A stretch of DNA of 11,128 bases from JBBECE01 sp964574935 (GCA_964574935.1 CAZNOZ010000058.1:1-11128); one strand, 5' to 3'. Counted from the stretch's first letter, positions 1 through 8,056 are shown. Notes: generated by a model not told the origin, from the sequence alone. A program made the numbers and translations.

Positions 1-2
1 CC

Positions 3-694
<692 letters not shown>

Positions 695-698
<4 letters not shown>

Positions 699-1219
699 GC
701 GAGGATCGCCCCAGGCCGGTGATGAACATCGCCGATGTCGAACTGCGCGAGAACGGCCATGGCGAGGCTTTCGAGGCCAAGATCGGCAGCTTCGGGCGGC
801 GGATCGGCTCGACGGGAATCGGCGTGATGGTGCATGTGGTGCCGCCGGGCAAGCGGGCGTTCCCGTTCCATGCGCATCATCAGACCGAGGAGTTGTTCGT
901 GATCCTCGAGGGGGAGGGGACCTACCGGTTCGGAACCGAACGCTATCCGATCAAGGCCAACGACGTGCTGGCGGCGCCCACGGGCGGCTCCGAGGTGGCG
1001 CATCAGATCATCAATACGGGAACCGAGCCGCTCAAGTATCTCGGGATTTCCGCCAATTCAGGCCAATCGGATGTGGTGGAGTATCCCGATTCCGGCAAAT
1101 TCGCGGTCAGTTCGCGCTTTGACTGGGCGACGCGCAAGGGCGGTGTGCGGTTCATCGGCCGGGCGGAGGATTCTCTTGACTACTGGGACGGCGAGTCGGG
1201 GGCGGACGACGGCGAATGA
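695..1219 (+). CDS. Single-domain cupin embedded between sufB and sufC
   Basis: A complete 174-residue protein with one cupin_2 barrel at about residues 40-125. Cupin motif 1 is visible as G52, H59, H61, E66 and G73 (PFHAHHQTEELFVILEGEG). Motif 2 is P95, G97, H103 and N107. The expected 3-His/1-Glu metal site (H59, H61, E66, H103) is therefore intact. The polar tail contains VEYPDSGK and ends in an acidic stretch. No signal peptide or membrane segment is seen, so it should be cytoplasmic. A strong Shine-Dalgarno (GGAAGGGAG) precedes the ATG. The gene shares 4 bp with sufB upstream and 4 bp with sufC downstream, so it is made together with the scaffold subunits. The substrate is unknown. A metal-dependent role linked to Fe-S assembly is an inference from position only; small-molecule binding or an unrelated enzyme activity is equally possible. 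Confidence 0.9.
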
Positions 1220-1977
1220 GCGAAAAGCTTCTCGAAATCAAGGATCTGCACGTCACGGTCGAGGATCGCGAAATCCTCAAGGGCGTGGATCTGAGCGTCG
1301 GTGGCGGCGAGGTGCACGCCATCATGGGCCGCAACGGCTCCGGCAAGTCGACGCTCGCCCATGCGCTGGCCGGCCGCGAGGGCTACGAGGTGACCGGCGG
1401 CGCCGTCCTTCTCGGCGGGCGGGACCTCCTGGCGATGGAGCCGGACGAACGCGCGGTGGCGGGTCTGTTCCTGGCCTTTCAGTATCCCACCGAAATCCCC
1501 GGCGTGGCGACAATGACGTTTCTCCGATCGGCGCTCAACGCGCAGCGCAAGGCGCGCGGCGAGGCCGAACTGTCGACGCCGGATTTCCTCCGCCATGTCC
1601 GGGAGGCCGCCGGCCGGCTCAAGATCGACGCCGACATGCTCAAGCGCGCCCTCAATGTGGGGTTTTCGGGCGGCGAGAAGAAGCGCACCGAAATCCTGCA
1701 GATGGCGGTGTTCGAGCCGACGCTGTGCGTGATGGACGAGACCGATTCCGGGCTCGACATCGACGCGCTAAAAACCGTCGCCGAAGGGGTCAATGCGATG
1801 CGGGCGCCCGACCGCGGCTTCGTCGTTATCACCCACTATCAGCGGCTGCTCAACCACATCGTGCCCGATTTCGTGCATGTGTTCGCCGACGGCAGGATCG
1901 TCGAAAGCGGCGGCCAGGAACTGGCGCTGGAGCTCGAATCGAAAGGCTACGCGGCTTTCGACGAGAAAGCGGCGTGA
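1216..1977 (+). CDS. sufC: Fe-S cluster assembly ATPase SufC
   Basis: SufC is the soluble ABC-type ATPase of the SufBC2D scaffold; its ATP-driven dimerisation changes the shape of SufB-SufD during cluster assembly. The protein is 253 residues, the usual family length. All nucleotide-binding elements are visible: Walker A GRNGSGKST (38-46), Q-loop Gln89 in LAFQYP, ABC signature FSGGEKKR (150-157), Walker B CVMDETDSGLD (171-181) and switch His207 in VITHYQR. SGGEKKR with DETDSGLD is the SufC-specific form rather than that of transporter ATPases. The ATG at 1216 overlaps the cupin stop (ATGA), and its stop overlaps the sufD GTG start (GTGA at 1974-1977). Identification is secure. Confidence 0.98.
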   Translation: MSEKLLEIKDLHVTVEDREILKGVDLSVGGGEVHAIMGRNGSGKSTLAHALAGREGYEVTGGAVLLGGRDLLAMEPDERAVAGLFLAFQYPTEIPGVATMTFLRSALNAQRKARGEAELSTPDFLRHVREAAGRLKIDADMLKRALNVGFSGGEKKRTEILQMAVFEPTLCVMDETDSGLDIDALKTVAEGVNAMRAPDRGFVVITHYQRLLNHIVPDFVHVFADGRIVESGGQELALELESKGYAAFDEKAA

Positions 1978-3200
1978 ACCGGCTCGAGCGGCCCGAGATC
2001 CGTCTGGGCGCCGCCGAAGAGGCCCTGATCGGGCTCCTGCGGGAGGCGGGGGCGGACACGGCGGCGGAGCGCCTGCGGACGGACGGCCTGCCGACGCGCC
2101 GCGTCGAGGCCTATCATTTCACCGACCTCAAGGCGCTCATCCGAGAGGTGCCGGCGACGCTGGCGGCACGCGCCGAGCCGGGCAAGGGCGTCAGGATCGA
2201 CGGGACGGCCGCGATCCGCCTCGTCAACGGGCGGCTGGTTGCGTCCGATCCGGCGCCCGCCGGCGTCGAGGTCGGGACGGCGGACGCCGACAAGCCCCTC
2301 GGCGAGGCGATTCCCGACGTGCTGGCGGCGGCTCTGGCCCCCGAGACGGCGAAAATCCGCATTACCCGGGATCTCGAGCAGCCGCTTCACATCTCGATCG
2401 AGACCGAGGGCGCGGCGGCGGTCTCGGCCACGCGTGCCGATATCGAGGTCGCCGACGGGGTCGCGGGCACCATCGTCCTGACTCTGTCGGGCAGCGACGC
2501 GGCGCATTTCGTCAACGCCGCGGTCAGTGTGCGGCTGGGGGCGGGGGCCAGGGTGACCTTCGTGCAGATCGACGAGCAGGGCGCGGCGGTGCGGCAGATC
2601 GTGCACACCGACTTCCGGCTGGCGGCCGACGCAAGCCTGCGCGCCCTGACCGTCAACCGGGGCGCGTCGCTCAGCCGGGCCGATCTGTCGGCCCGCTTCG
2701 ACGGGGCGGGGGCGCATGCCGATTTCACCGGGCTCAACCTCATCGGTGCCGATCAGCATGCCGACATCAGCCTCAATGTCAGCCACGCGGTGCCCGACAC
2801 CACCAGCCAGGAGCTCTTCAAATCGGTCGTGCGCGGACACGCCAAGGCGGTGTTTCAGGGCAAGATCGTGGTCGAGCGCGGGGCCCAGAAGACCGACGCC
2901 AAGATGATGGCGCAGGGGCTGATCCTGACCGAAGGCGCCCAGGTCAATCACAAGCCGGAGCTCGAAATCTTCGCCGACGACGTGGTGTGCGGGCACGGCG
3001 CGACCTGCGGCGAGCTCGACGCGGAGTCCCTTTTCTATCTGATGAGCCGCGGCATTCCGCGCGCCGAGGCGGAATCGATGCTGATCGAGGCGTTTGTGGC
3101 CGAACTCATCGAGCCGATCGAGGCGCAACCGGTGCGGGCGCTGCTCGCGGGGCTGGTCGCCCAGTGGCTGGGCACGGCGGCACGGGCCGAGGCGGCATGA
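1974..3200 (+). CDS. sufD: Fe-S cluster assembly protein SufD
   Basis: SufD is the SufB paralogue that completes the SufBC2D complex and is linked to iron acquisition. The gene codes for 408 residues from a GTG start that overlaps the sufC stop; no ATG start is better placed, and the N-terminus (ERPEIRL...RRVEAYHFTDLKAL) has the SufD look (R-x-E-x-Y/W-x-x-T-D-L). The second half carries the beta-helix core with QIDEQG, TSQELFKSVVRGHAKAVFQGKI and DAKMMAQGLIL. His341 in VVCGHGATCGELD matches E. coli SufD His360, a proposed cluster or iron ligand at the SufB interface. The C-terminal FYLMSRGIPRAEAESMLIEAF helix is typical. The stop overlaps the sufS start. The GTG has little Shine-Dalgarno, consistent with coupled translation from sufC. 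Confidence 0.97.
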   Translation: MNRLERPEIRLGAAEEALIGLLREAGADTAAERLRTDGLPTRRVEAYHFTDLKALIREVPATLAARAEPGKGVRIDGTAAIRLVNGRLVASDPAPAGVEVGTADADKPLGEAIPDVLAAALAPETAKIRITRDLEQPLHISIETEGAAAVSATRADIEVADGVAGTIVLTLSGSDAAHFVNAAVSVRLGAGARVTFVQIDEQGAAVRQIVHTDFRLAADASLRALTVNRGASLSRADLSARFDGAGAHADFTGLNLIGADQHADISLNVSHAVPDTTSQELFKSVVRGHAKAVFQGKIVVERGAQKTDAKMMAQGLILTEGAQVNHKPELEIFADDVVCGHGATCGELDAESLFYLMSRGIPRAEAESMLIEAFVAELIEPIEAQPVRALLAGLVAQWLGTAARAEAA

Positions 3201-4441
3201 GCATCGCAACCGCGGAATCCCGCCCCCTCGACCTCGCCGCGGTGCGCGGCGAGTTTCCGATCCTCGAAGAACAGATCAACGGCCACCGGCTGGTCTATCT
3301 CGACAACGCCGCCTCGGCCCAGAAGCCGCGCGCGGTGCTCGACAGGATCGCGCACGCCTATACCCACGAATACGCCAACGTGCATCGTGGGCTGCATACC
3401 CTGTCGAGCCGGGCGACCGAGGCCTATGAAGGCGCCCGGGAAACGGTGCGGCGGTTCCTGGGGGCGGCGAGCGCCGAGGAGATCGTTTTCACCAAGTCGG
3501 CCACCGAGGCGATCAACCTGGTGGCCAGCGCCTTCGTCGCGCCGCGCGTCTCCGAAGGCGACGACATCGTGATCTCGATTGCCGAGCACCACTCAAACAT
3601 CGTGCCCTGGCATTTTCTGCGGCAGCGCTCGGGCGTCAGAATCGTCTGGGTGGATGTGGGCGAGGACGGGGCCATCGCGGCCGAGCGCTTCGAGGCCGCC
3701 ATCGGGCCACGCACGAAATTCGTCTCGGTCACCCACATGTCGAACGTCCTGGGCTCGGTGGCGCCGATCAAGGCGATCGCCGAGATCGCGCACGCCAGGG
3801 GCATTCCGGTGCTCGCCGACGGCAGCCAGGCGGCGGTGCATCTGCCGGTGGACGTGAGCGAGCTGGGCGTCGATTTCTACGCCGTCACCGGACACAAGCT
3901 CTACGGGCCGTCGGGGATCGGGGCGCTCTACGGGCGCGGGGAGCTGATGGCGGAGATGCCGCCCTATCAGGGGGGCGGGGAGATGATCGACGAGGTGACG
4001 ACCGAAGCGGTCACCTACAAGGACGGGCCACACCGGTTCGAGGCCGGGACGCCGCCGATCGTGCAGGCCATCGGGCTGGGGGCGGCGCTCGACTATCTGG
4101 AGGGGCTGGGCCGGGACCGGATCGGCGCCCACGAGGCCGGGATCGGTGCCTATGCCTTCGAAGAACTCAAGAAGATCAATGCCTTGCGGCTGATCGGGAC
4201 GGCGCCGGGCAAGGGCGCGATCTTCTCGTTCACGCTCGACGGCGTGCACGCCCACGACCTGGCGACCATCGTCGACGGTTACGGGGTTGCTCTGAGAGCC
4301 GGCAATCACTGCGCGATGCCGCTGTTGCAGCGGTTCGGCGCCACCTCTACCTGCCGGGCCTCGTTCGGCCTATATAATGGGCGTGACGACGTCGACGCGC
4401 TGATCGAGGCGATCGGGCGGGCGCAGACATTTTTCGAGTAG
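3197..4441 (+). CDS. sufS: Cysteine desulfurase SufS (group II)
   Basis: A pyridoxal-phosphate enzyme that converts L-cysteine to L-alanine and holds the sulfur as a persulfide for transfer to the SUF scaffold. It is 414 residues, normal for the family. Visible elements are YLDNAASAQKP (34-44), His131 in AEHHSNIVPW, the cofactor Asp208 in LADGSQAAVH, Lys234 in VTGHKLYGPSG as the Schiff-base lysine, the persulfide Cys372 in RAGNHCAMPLL, and Arg388 in CRASFGLYN. The short catalytic-loop arrangement marks group II (SufS) rather than IscS. The group usually works with SufE or SufU, neither of which is in the window. The ATG overlaps the sufD stop with GAGG upstream. A TATAAT sequence lies near the 3' end (4373-4378), in codons unusually AT-rich for this genome. 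Confidence 0.98.
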   Translation: MSIATAESRPLDLAAVRGEFPILEEQINGHRLVYLDNAASAQKPRAVLDRIAHAYTHEYANVHRGLHTLSSRATEAYEGARETVRRFLGAASAEEIVFTKSATEAINLVASAFVAPRVSEGDDIVISIAEHHSNIVPWHFLRQRSGVRIVWVDVGEDGAIAAERFEAAIGPRTKFVSVTHMSNVLGSVAPIKAIAEIAHARGIPVLADGSQAAVHLPVDVSELGVDFYAVTGHKLYGPSGIGALYGRGELMAEMPPYQGGGEMIDEVTTEAVTYKDGPHRFEAGTPPIVQAIGLGAALDYLEGLGRDRIGAHEAGIGAYAFEELKKINALRLIGTAPGKGAIFSFTLDGVHAHDLATIVDGYGVALRAGNHCAMPLLQRFGATSTCRASFGLYNGRDDVDALIEAIGRAQTFFE

Positions 4442-4462
4442 GGACGTGTTCGAAGAGCGACC

Positions 4463-4876
4463 ATGACCGAAGCGACCGAAAAGCCCCGGGATGAGGCGGA
4501 CGCCGAAGGCGCGGCGCCTCAGGGGCCGTTTCTGACGACCGCCGAGGGCGCGGCGCTGCCGGCCGAGGAGGTCGAACGGATGACCTCGGACCTGGTGGCG
4601 GCGCTGAAGACGGTTTACGACCCCGAGATCCCGGTCGATATCTATGAGCTGGGGCTCATCTACAAGGCCGATCTCGACGACGATCGGCGCCTGACCATCG
4701 ACATGACGCTCACCGCGCCGGGATGCCCGGTGGCCGGCGAAATGCCGGGATGGGTGGAGGACGCGGCGCGCGCCGTCGAGGGGGTCAGCGACGTCGAGGT
4801 CAAGATGGTATTCGATCCGCCCTGGGATCCGGAGCGGATGAGCGATGAAGCGAAGGTGGCGCTGAACTGGTGGTAG
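4463..4876 (+). CDS. sufT: SUF system Fe-S assembly protein SufT (DUF59/MIP18 family)
   Basis: A 137-residue MIP18/DUF59-family protein. SufT proteins help mature or maintain Fe-S enzymes and commonly lie in suf operons. The N-terminal 35 residues are acidic and probably disordered. The domain at about 38-137 carries YDPEIPVDIYELGLIY (52-67), TLTAPGCPVAGEMPGWV with the conserved Cys88, and the SUF-type ending VFDPPWDPERMSDEAKVALNWW. That ending separates it from PaaD and from Mrp-type proteins. The gene starts 21 bp after the sufS stop, the only real gap in the cluster, with a weak GAAGAG ribosome-binding sequence. It is followed after 2 bp by sufA. Assignment to the family is firm; the exact client proteins are not known. 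Confidence 0.93.
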   Translation: MTEATEKPRDEADAEGAAPQGPFLTTAEGAALPAEEVERMTSDLVAALKTVYDPEIPVDIYELGLIYKADLDDDRRLTIDMTLTAPGCPVAGEMPGWVEDAARAVEGVSDVEVKMVFDPPWDPERMSDEAKVALNWW

Positions 4877-4878
4877 GC

Positions 4879-5259
4879 ATGGACTTCAAGGTCATCTCTC
4901 TGACCGACCGCGCCGCCGAGCGGATCGCGGCCATCGTCGCCGCCGCCGAGCGGCCGGTGGCCGGCGTGCGCGTCGGGGTCAAGAACGCGGGGTGCGCAGG
5001 CATGGCCTACACGCTCGACTATGTCGGCGAGGCGGTCGAAGGCGACGACCATATCCGCGACAAGGGCGTCGATGTGTGGGTCGACCCGAAGGCGACGCTG
5101 TTCCTGCTCGGCACGTCGATGGACTACGAGGCCGACAAGCTGCGCTCGGGGTTCGTGTTCAACAACCCCAACCAGACCGGGCAGTGTGGCTGCGGCGAGA
5201 GCGTCGAGCTTAAAAAGGCCGATCTGAAGGATCTGGCGCGGGCGCGCGCGGGAAGCTGA
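4879..5259 (+). CDS. sufA: A-type Fe-S carrier SufA/IscA
   Basis: A 126-residue A-type carrier that accepts [Fe-S] clusters from the SufBCD scaffold and passes them to target apoproteins. The three cluster-ligand cysteines of the HesB/IscA family are visible: Cys39 in KNAGCAGMAY, and Cys103 and Cys105 in TGQCGCGESV near the C-terminus. SMDYEADKLRSGFVFNNPN is the conserved block before the CGC motif. The ATG at 4879, 2 bp after the sufT stop, fits the family N-terminus (MDFKVISLTDRAAERI). An in-frame GTG at 4870 would add three residues and overlap sufT, and is less likely. The tail is short and basic. It is the last gene of the suf operon and ends 13 bp from the convergent GGDEF gene with no clear terminator between them. 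Confidence 0.95.
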   Translation: MDFKVISLTDRAAERIAAIVAAAERPVAGVRVGVKNAGCAGMAYTLDYVGEAVEGDDHIRDKGVDVWVDPKATLFLLGTSMDYEADKLRSGFVFNNPNQTGQCGCGESVELKKADLKDLARARAGS

Positions 5260-5272
5260 TCCGTTCCGCCCG

Positions 5273-6325
5273 TCAGGCGACCTGTTCGTTGAACCTCGTC
5301 GGATCGTCTTCGGCGACCACCCGGTTGCGGCCGGCCCGCTTGGCGCCGTACAGGCACTCGTCGGCGCGCTCGATGAGGCGCGAGGAATCCTCGCCGCCGC
5401 GCCATTGCGCGACCCCGATCGAAATCGTCAGCCGTCCGAGATTCTCGTTCGTCGAGCGCTTGAGCAGCTGCTTGGCGTGGACGGCCTTGCGGATGTTTTC
5501 GGCGACGGCCTTGGCGCCGTCGAGCGAGGTGTGCGGCAGGATCGCGGCGAACTCCTCGCCGCCATAGCGGGCGACGAAGTCATTGCCCTTGATGGAGGAC
5601 TTGACGGTCATCGCCACCAGCCGCAGCACCTGGTCGCCGGTCTGGTGACCGAAGGTGTCGTTGAAGCGCTTGAAATGGTCGATGTCTAGGATAGCAAGCG
5701 ACAGGGCCCTGTCCTGCTCGGCGGCCGCGCGAATCTCCTGCATCAGGCGGTCGTCGAATCCCTTGCGGTTGGCGACTTTGGTGAGCGGATCGACGAGTGA
5801 GGCGCGCCTGGCGTCGTCGAGATCCTTTTGAAGCAGCGAAATGTCGTTCTTGGATTCTTCGAGCTTGCCCTCGAGCTTGCGATTTGTCTCCTGCATGCGG
5901 CGGGTTTCGTTCAGAAGTCCGCTGGCCAGGGTCCGCAGAGTGTCGGTATCGAGTTCAACTTCCAGGCTGCCGGTTGCCGATTCCAGCTCGCCCGAATAGT
6001 GGGCGGCGGTATCCAGCGCCTCGCTCATCATCCGGTTGACGGCGGTGATCTTCGAATTCATTTCGGCGGAGACCGCCGACAGACGATGCTCGAGATCGGA
6101 GCTCGACAGAAACTCGCGGTAGACGTCCATCACCTGCTCAAGGGTGGGCATCTTGCCGTCCTGCATCAGCGCGTTCAGGCGCTCATTGAGTTTCTCGGAG
6201 ACACCTGAGGCGTAGGTGAACCACACCTCGTAGCATTGCGGGCGGGGCGGGATGCCGGCACGCCGCATCATCTCCATCGCCGTCGTGGCGTATTCCAGCG
6301 CCCGCTCGTATTCGCCGTCCGACAC
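5273..6325 (-). CDS. GGDEF-domain diguanylate cyclase
   Basis: A predicted 350-residue cytoplasmic enzyme making cyclic di-GMP from two GTP. Residues 1-140 are a helical domain (YERALEYATTAMEMM, YEVWFTYASGVSEKLNERL) of a type commonly found before GGDEF domains in alphaproteobacteria. A coiled coil spans about 140-175, then comes the GGDEF domain with VDPLTKVANRKGFD (178-191), LDIDHFKRFNDTFGH (213-227) and the active-site GGEEF at 255-259. The residues needed for catalysis are present. The product-inhibition site RxxD is degenerate, reading KGND (246-249). No membrane segment or signal peptide is seen. The GTG at 6325 is chosen because its product begins as family members do. Extending the frame upstream gives only Pro/Arg-rich out-of-frame translation of the helicase tail. 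A CtrA-type box lies 54 bp upstream. Confidence 0.9.
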   Translation of the reverse strand: MSDGEYERALEYATTAMEMMRRAGIPPRPQCYEVWFTYASGVSEKLNERLNALMQDGKMPTLEQVMDVYREFLSSSDLEHRLSAVSAEMNSKITAVNRMMSEALDTAAHYSGELESATGSLEVELDTDTLRTLASGLLNETRRMQETNRKLEGKLEESKNDISLLQKDLDDARRASLVDPLTKVANRKGFDDRLMQEIRAAAEQDRALSLAILDIDHFKRFNDTFGHQTGDQVLRLVAMTVKSSIKGNDFVARYGGEEFAAILPHTSLDGAKAVAENIRKAVHAKQLLKRSTNENLGRLTISIGVAQWRGGEDSSRLIERADECLYGAKRAGRNRVVAEDDPTRFNEQVA

Positions 6326-6378
6326 GTGTTTGTCGCCCGCAGAAATTGCCAAAGTGCGGCTACTTTGTGCCGGGCGGC

Positions 6379-6393
6379 TTAATACCGTGTTAA
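6379..6393 (-). promoter_or_regulatory. CtrA-type binding box TTAA-N7-TTAA upstream of the GGDEF gene
   Basis: On the minus strand the sequence reads TTAACACGGTATTAA, an exact match to the CtrA consensus TTAA-N7-TTAA. It sits in the 127-bp gap between the helicase stop and the GGDEF start, 54 bp upstream of the proposed GTG. The surrounding DNA is strongly GC-rich, which makes a chance full site unlikely. CtrA is the cell-cycle and motility response regulator of alphaproteobacteria. Binding here is inferred from the motif only. Confidence 0.6.
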
Positions 6394-6452
6394 TGACGCG
6401 GCGACGGCGCGAAGGCCCGGCTGGCGGGCGGTTGCGGGTGCTGGGAAGGCGG

Positions 6453-7868
6453 TCAGCCGGCGGCCCGAACCGGACGGCGCAGGAACGCCGGCACCTGGTC
6501 GGATTTTCCGAATGGCTGGTTTGAATCCGCCTTGGATTCGGCTCGCTTCGGTGGGCGCTCGGCGGCGCCGGACGAGGCGGGCTGTTTGGCGGGCTGATTG
6601 GCGGCCGGTTTGGTGTCCTGGTGCGGGGGCGGCTTGCTGCCGGTCCGGGCGGTCTTGCCCGTGCCGTTGGCGGGCGAGCCGCCGCGAGCACGGCCGCGGG
6701 CACGTCTGGTTTCGCCTTCGGTTTTCTCCTCGGGCGGGGGCGGCGCATCCATCCATTCGATCGGGCGGCCGATGAGCCTGACGATCGCGTCGAGATATTT
6801 CCGGTCGCTCGGCGCCACCAGGGTCACGGCGCTGCCCGCCCGGCCGGCGCGGCCGGTGCGACCGATGCGATGGACATAGTCTTCGGCGTGCGTGGGCACG
6901 TCGAAATTGAAAATGTGGCTGACGGCCGGGATGTCGAGGCCGCGGGCGGCGACGTCGCTGGCCACCAGGAGCGCCAGATCGTCCTTGCGGAAGCGGTCGA
7001 GGGTGGCGGTGCGAGAGGCCTGGTCCATGTCCCCGTGCAGGGCGGCGGCGTCGAACTCGTGGCGCTGCAGCGAGCGGGCGAGGGTGGCGACGTCGCGCTT
7101 GCGGTTGCAGAAGATGATGGCGTTCTTGAAGTTCTCCGCGCCGCGGATCTGGGCGCGCAGGACGGCCCGCTTTTCTTGCGGCTTGGACCCGCATTTGACA
7201 AGCCGCTGGTGGATGGTCTCGGCGGTCGTGGCCTGTGGCGAGACCGCGATTTCGACCGGATGGCGCAGGAACTTCGTCGTCAGGCGCCGGATTTCATTGG
7301 GCATCGTCGCCGAGAAAAACAGCGTCTGGCGGCGCGGCGGCAGAAGCGAGCAAATGCGCTCGATGTCGGGGATGAAGCCCATATCGAGCATCCGGTCGGC
7401 TTCGTCGATGACCAGTATGTCGACGCCGCTCATCAGGAGCCTGCCGCGCTCGAAGTGGTCGAGCAGGCGGCCGGGGGTGGCGATCAGGACGTCGACGCCG
7501 CGATCGAGCTTGGTGTTCTGGTCCCCGAACGAGACCCCGCCGATGAGCAGTGCCACGGTCAGTTTGTGGTTCTTGCCGTACTTGTTGAAATGCTCCTCCA
7601 CCTGCGCGGCGAGCTCGCGGGTGGGCTCGAGAATGAGGGTGCGGGGCATGCGGGCCCGGGCGCGGCCGGACTCCAGAAGGGTGAGCATCGGCAAAACGAA
7701 GCCGGCGGTCTTGCCCGTGCCGGTCTGGGCGATGCCGACAACGTCGCGGCGCTCGAGAACCGAGGGGATGGCTTTGGCCTGGATGTCGGTCGGCTTGGTG
7801 TAGCCGGCGTCGGCAACGGCCGACAGCACCTTGGCGCTCAGCCCGAGTTTGGAAAAATCTTCGTGCAA
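6453..7868 (-). CDS. RhlE-type DEAD-box ATP-dependent RNA helicase
   Basis: A 471-residue ATP-dependent RNA helicase of the RhlE group, expected to remodel ribosomal or messenger RNA, with a known family link to cold growth and mRNA decay. Motifs in order: Q motif (PTDIQ, Gln30), AQTGTGKT (47-54), PTRELA (82-87), TPGR (131-134), DEAD (155-158), SAT (186-188), IIFCNRK (251-257), ASDVAARGLDIP (303-314) and HRIGRTGR (333-340). Residues 375-460 are a Pro/Ala/Lys/Arg-rich disordered tail ending in VPAFLRRP, which may be a conserved terminal motif. The start is the TTG at 7868: the family N-terminus (EDFSKLGLS) begins there, and no ATG or GTG lies in frame after the likely transcription start. It has no good Shine-Dalgarno. 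The longer frame would begin inside the -35 box and is rejected. Confidence 0.93.
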   Translation of the reverse strand: MHEDFSKLGLSAKVLSAVADAGYTKPTDIQAKAIPSVLERRDVVGIAQTGTGKTAGFVLPMLTLLESGRARARMPRTLILEPTRELAAQVEEHFNKYGKNHKLTVALLIGGVSFGDQNTKLDRGVDVLIATPGRLLDHFERGRLLMSGVDILVIDEADRMLDMGFIPDIERICSLLPPRRQTLFFSATMPNEIRRLTTKFLRHPVEIAVSPQATTAETIHQRLVKCGSKPQEKRAVLRAQIRGAENFKNAIIFCNRKRDVATLARSLQRHEFDAAALHGDMDQASRTATLDRFRKDDLALLVASDVAARGLDIPAVSHIFNFDVPTHAEDYVHRIGRTGRAGRAGSAVTLVAPSDRKYLDAIVRLIGRPIEWMDAPPPPEEKTEGETRRARGRARGGSPANGTGKTARTGSKPPPHQDTKPAANQPAKQPASSGAAERPPKRAESKADSNQPFGKSDQVPAFLRRPVRAAG

Positions 7869-7957
7869 GGAATCAGACGTCGGAAGCGTCCCTATAAGCG
7901 TTTGATTGCGCGCGGGGGCCTTCGGCCTCGTCCCCGCTGCGGCAGCGCCCCTCGACG
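7869..7957 (-). promoter_or_regulatory. GC-rich structured 5' leader of the helicase mRNA
   Basis: The predicted leader can form two hairpins that share bases. One is at 7935-7947 (CGCTG, 3-base loop, CAGCG). The other is at 7912-7937 (outer GCGGG/CCCGC, inner GGCC-TTC-GGCC, with a 5-base bulge). Because 7935-7937 belong to both, they are mutually exclusive. A structured leader, a TTG start and no Shine-Dalgarno suggest translational control, as known for cold-shock helicases, but at this GC content some hairpins are expected by chance. Confidence 0.3.
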
Positions 7958-7963
7958 CGGCGG

Positions 7964-7991
7964 ACCATAGCGTCCGAGGCCGGCAAGTCAA
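7964..7991 (-). promoter_or_regulatory. Sigma-70-like promoter of the helicase gene
   Basis: On the minus strand a -35 box TTGACT (7986-7991) and a -10 box TATGGT (7964-7969) are separated by 16 bp. The expected transcript start is near 7957, giving a leader of about 90 nt before the TTG start at 7868. The promoter lies in the 188-bp gap after parE, so the helicase can be transcribed separately from parE. Confidence 0.6.
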
Positions 7992-8056
7992 TCGCGGTTC
8001 GAATCATTGGCTTAACGAGGCACCGCTTTCGTGTCGATTTGAGGACGGCGGGCGCC

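Noticed and set aside
929..941. Palindrome CGGTTCGGAACCG inside the cupin gene, similar to the CGGTTCA sites near parE.
   Set aside because: It lies within a well-supported coding region with no promoter nearby, and one short palindrome is expected by chance.
1071..1973. Upstream extension of the sufD frame through sufC.
   Set aside because: The extension is an Arg/Gly-rich shadow of sufC; the SufD family N-terminus begins at the GTG at 1974.
1947..3209. A 420-residue open frame antisense to sufD.
   Set aside because: It is a by-product of GC-rich codon use; it is rich in Arg, Gly and His with no recognisable domain, and sufD on the other strand is certain.
6326..6748. N-terminal extension of the GGDEF protein by 141 residues.
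   Set aside because: The added part is Pro/Arg/Ser-rich and overlaps the helicase tail in another frame; it also would include the CtrA-type box in coding sequence.
7869..7991. N-terminal extension of the helicase to a TTG at 7991.
   Set aside because: That TTG is part of the -35 box TTGACT, and the extra residues do not resemble the family N-terminus.
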